A DNA stretch of 5,598 bases. Source: Actinomycetes bacterium (lineage in GTDB: Bacteria; Actinomycetota; Actinomycetes; Actinomycetales; Cellulomonadaceae). This document shows, piece by piece, positions 5,504 to 5,598 of the stretch. Both the position numbers and the translations under genes were made by a program. The stretch lies in assembly GCA_023389545.1 (NCBI GenBank), contig JAEWEI010000217.1, positions 1 through 5,598 of the forward strand. The letters run 5' to 3'. Below the pieces are notes generated by a model. That model was not told where the DNA came from, did not search any database, and saw only the letters and a program-made list of their open reading frames with translations. Numbering within the stretch: position 1 is the stretch's first letter; each line of letters begins with the position of its first letter.

Positions 5504-5598
5504 ATGGCCACCATGCGCGAGGTTGCCCGGCACGCGGGCGTGTCCATCGCCACCGTGTCGTTCGTCGTCAACGGGACCAAGCCGGTCTCCGCGGCGAC
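5504..5598 (+). CDS. LacI-family transcriptional regulator, N-terminal fragment (3' end outside window)
   Basis: Only 31 codons are present. They form the start of a LacI-type DNA-binding domain: MREVARHAGVSIATVSFVVN (residues 4-23) aligns with the helix-turn-helix of LacI (DVAEYAGVSYQTVSRVVN), followed by GTKPVSA, the usual turn into helix 3. The hinge helix and the sugar-binding domain lie beyond the window. The gene is divergent from the sugar-uptake operon, the standard position for a substrate-specific repressor relieved by the imported sugar or a product. Operator-like sites lie between the two transcription units, one over its own promoter, suggesting autoregulation. ATG 5504 is chosen for its GAGGAGG site. 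Confidence 0.93.
   Translation, partial: MATMREVARHAGVSIATVSFVVNGTKPVSAA

Noticed and set aside
5484..5506. ATG at 5484 as an earlier start for the regulator
   Set aside because: It is out of frame with the helix-turn-helix sequence and would place the strong GAGGAGG site inside the coding region.
1..5598. tRNA/rRNA genes, CRISPR arrays, insertion sequences or phage attachment sites
   Set aside because: No cloverleaf sequence, regularly spaced repeats, transposase frame or terminal repeats are seen on either strand.

Overview
The window is very GC-rich, with codons ending almost always in G or C, Shine-Dalgarno sequences of the GGAGG type, a shared-ATPase style sugar ABC operon and a LacI-family regulator. 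Together with a secreted CBM9 protein, this points to a polysaccharide-degrading actinobacterium, probably a Cellulomonas-like member of the Micrococcales. The genus is an inference from style and gene content, not a match.

Layout, left to right. Positions 1-1373 (+) hold the 3' part of a gene for a large secreted carbohydrate-active protein: a degenerate CBM9-like module, a well-preserved CBM9 module, an Ig-like domain and a C-terminal tail of sixteen X-Gly dipeptides. The catalytic part lies outside the window; a GH10 xylanase is the best guess. Positions 1374-1495 are intergenic and carry a strong hairpin (1413-1449) that can terminate both converging genes. Positions 1496-2116 (-) encode a RibD-C/dihydrofolate-reductase-like protein. 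A 91-nt gap (2117-2207) follows, with a 12-bp perfect inverted repeat and a plausible promoter. Positions 2208-5246 (-) are a sugar-uptake operon transcribed right to left: lipoprotein solute-binding protein (4038-5246), MalF-type permease (3035-3985) and MalG-type permease (2208-3026). No ATP-binding subunit is present. Positions 5247-5503 are the divergent control region, and 5504-5598 (+) is the start of a LacI-family repressor gene that runs off the window.

How it fits together. The binding protein captures an oligosaccharide outside the membrane and the two permeases carry it in, powered by an ATPase encoded elsewhere (MsiK-type sharing is usual in actinobacteria). The divergent LacI-family protein most likely represses this operon and itself. 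The control region holds two near-identical 19-bp elements (16/19 identical) in inverted orientation, each with an AAA(C/G)CGGTTT core and each reading toward one of the two genes. One sits just upstream of the repressor's -10 box. The substrate cannot be read from the sequence; xylo-oligosaccharides are a reasonable guess from the CBM9 neighbour only.

I do not see a novel defence, mobile or RNA system here. The most noteworthy items are the paired operators, the X-Gly tail and the 12-bp inverted repeat in front of the reductase-like gene.
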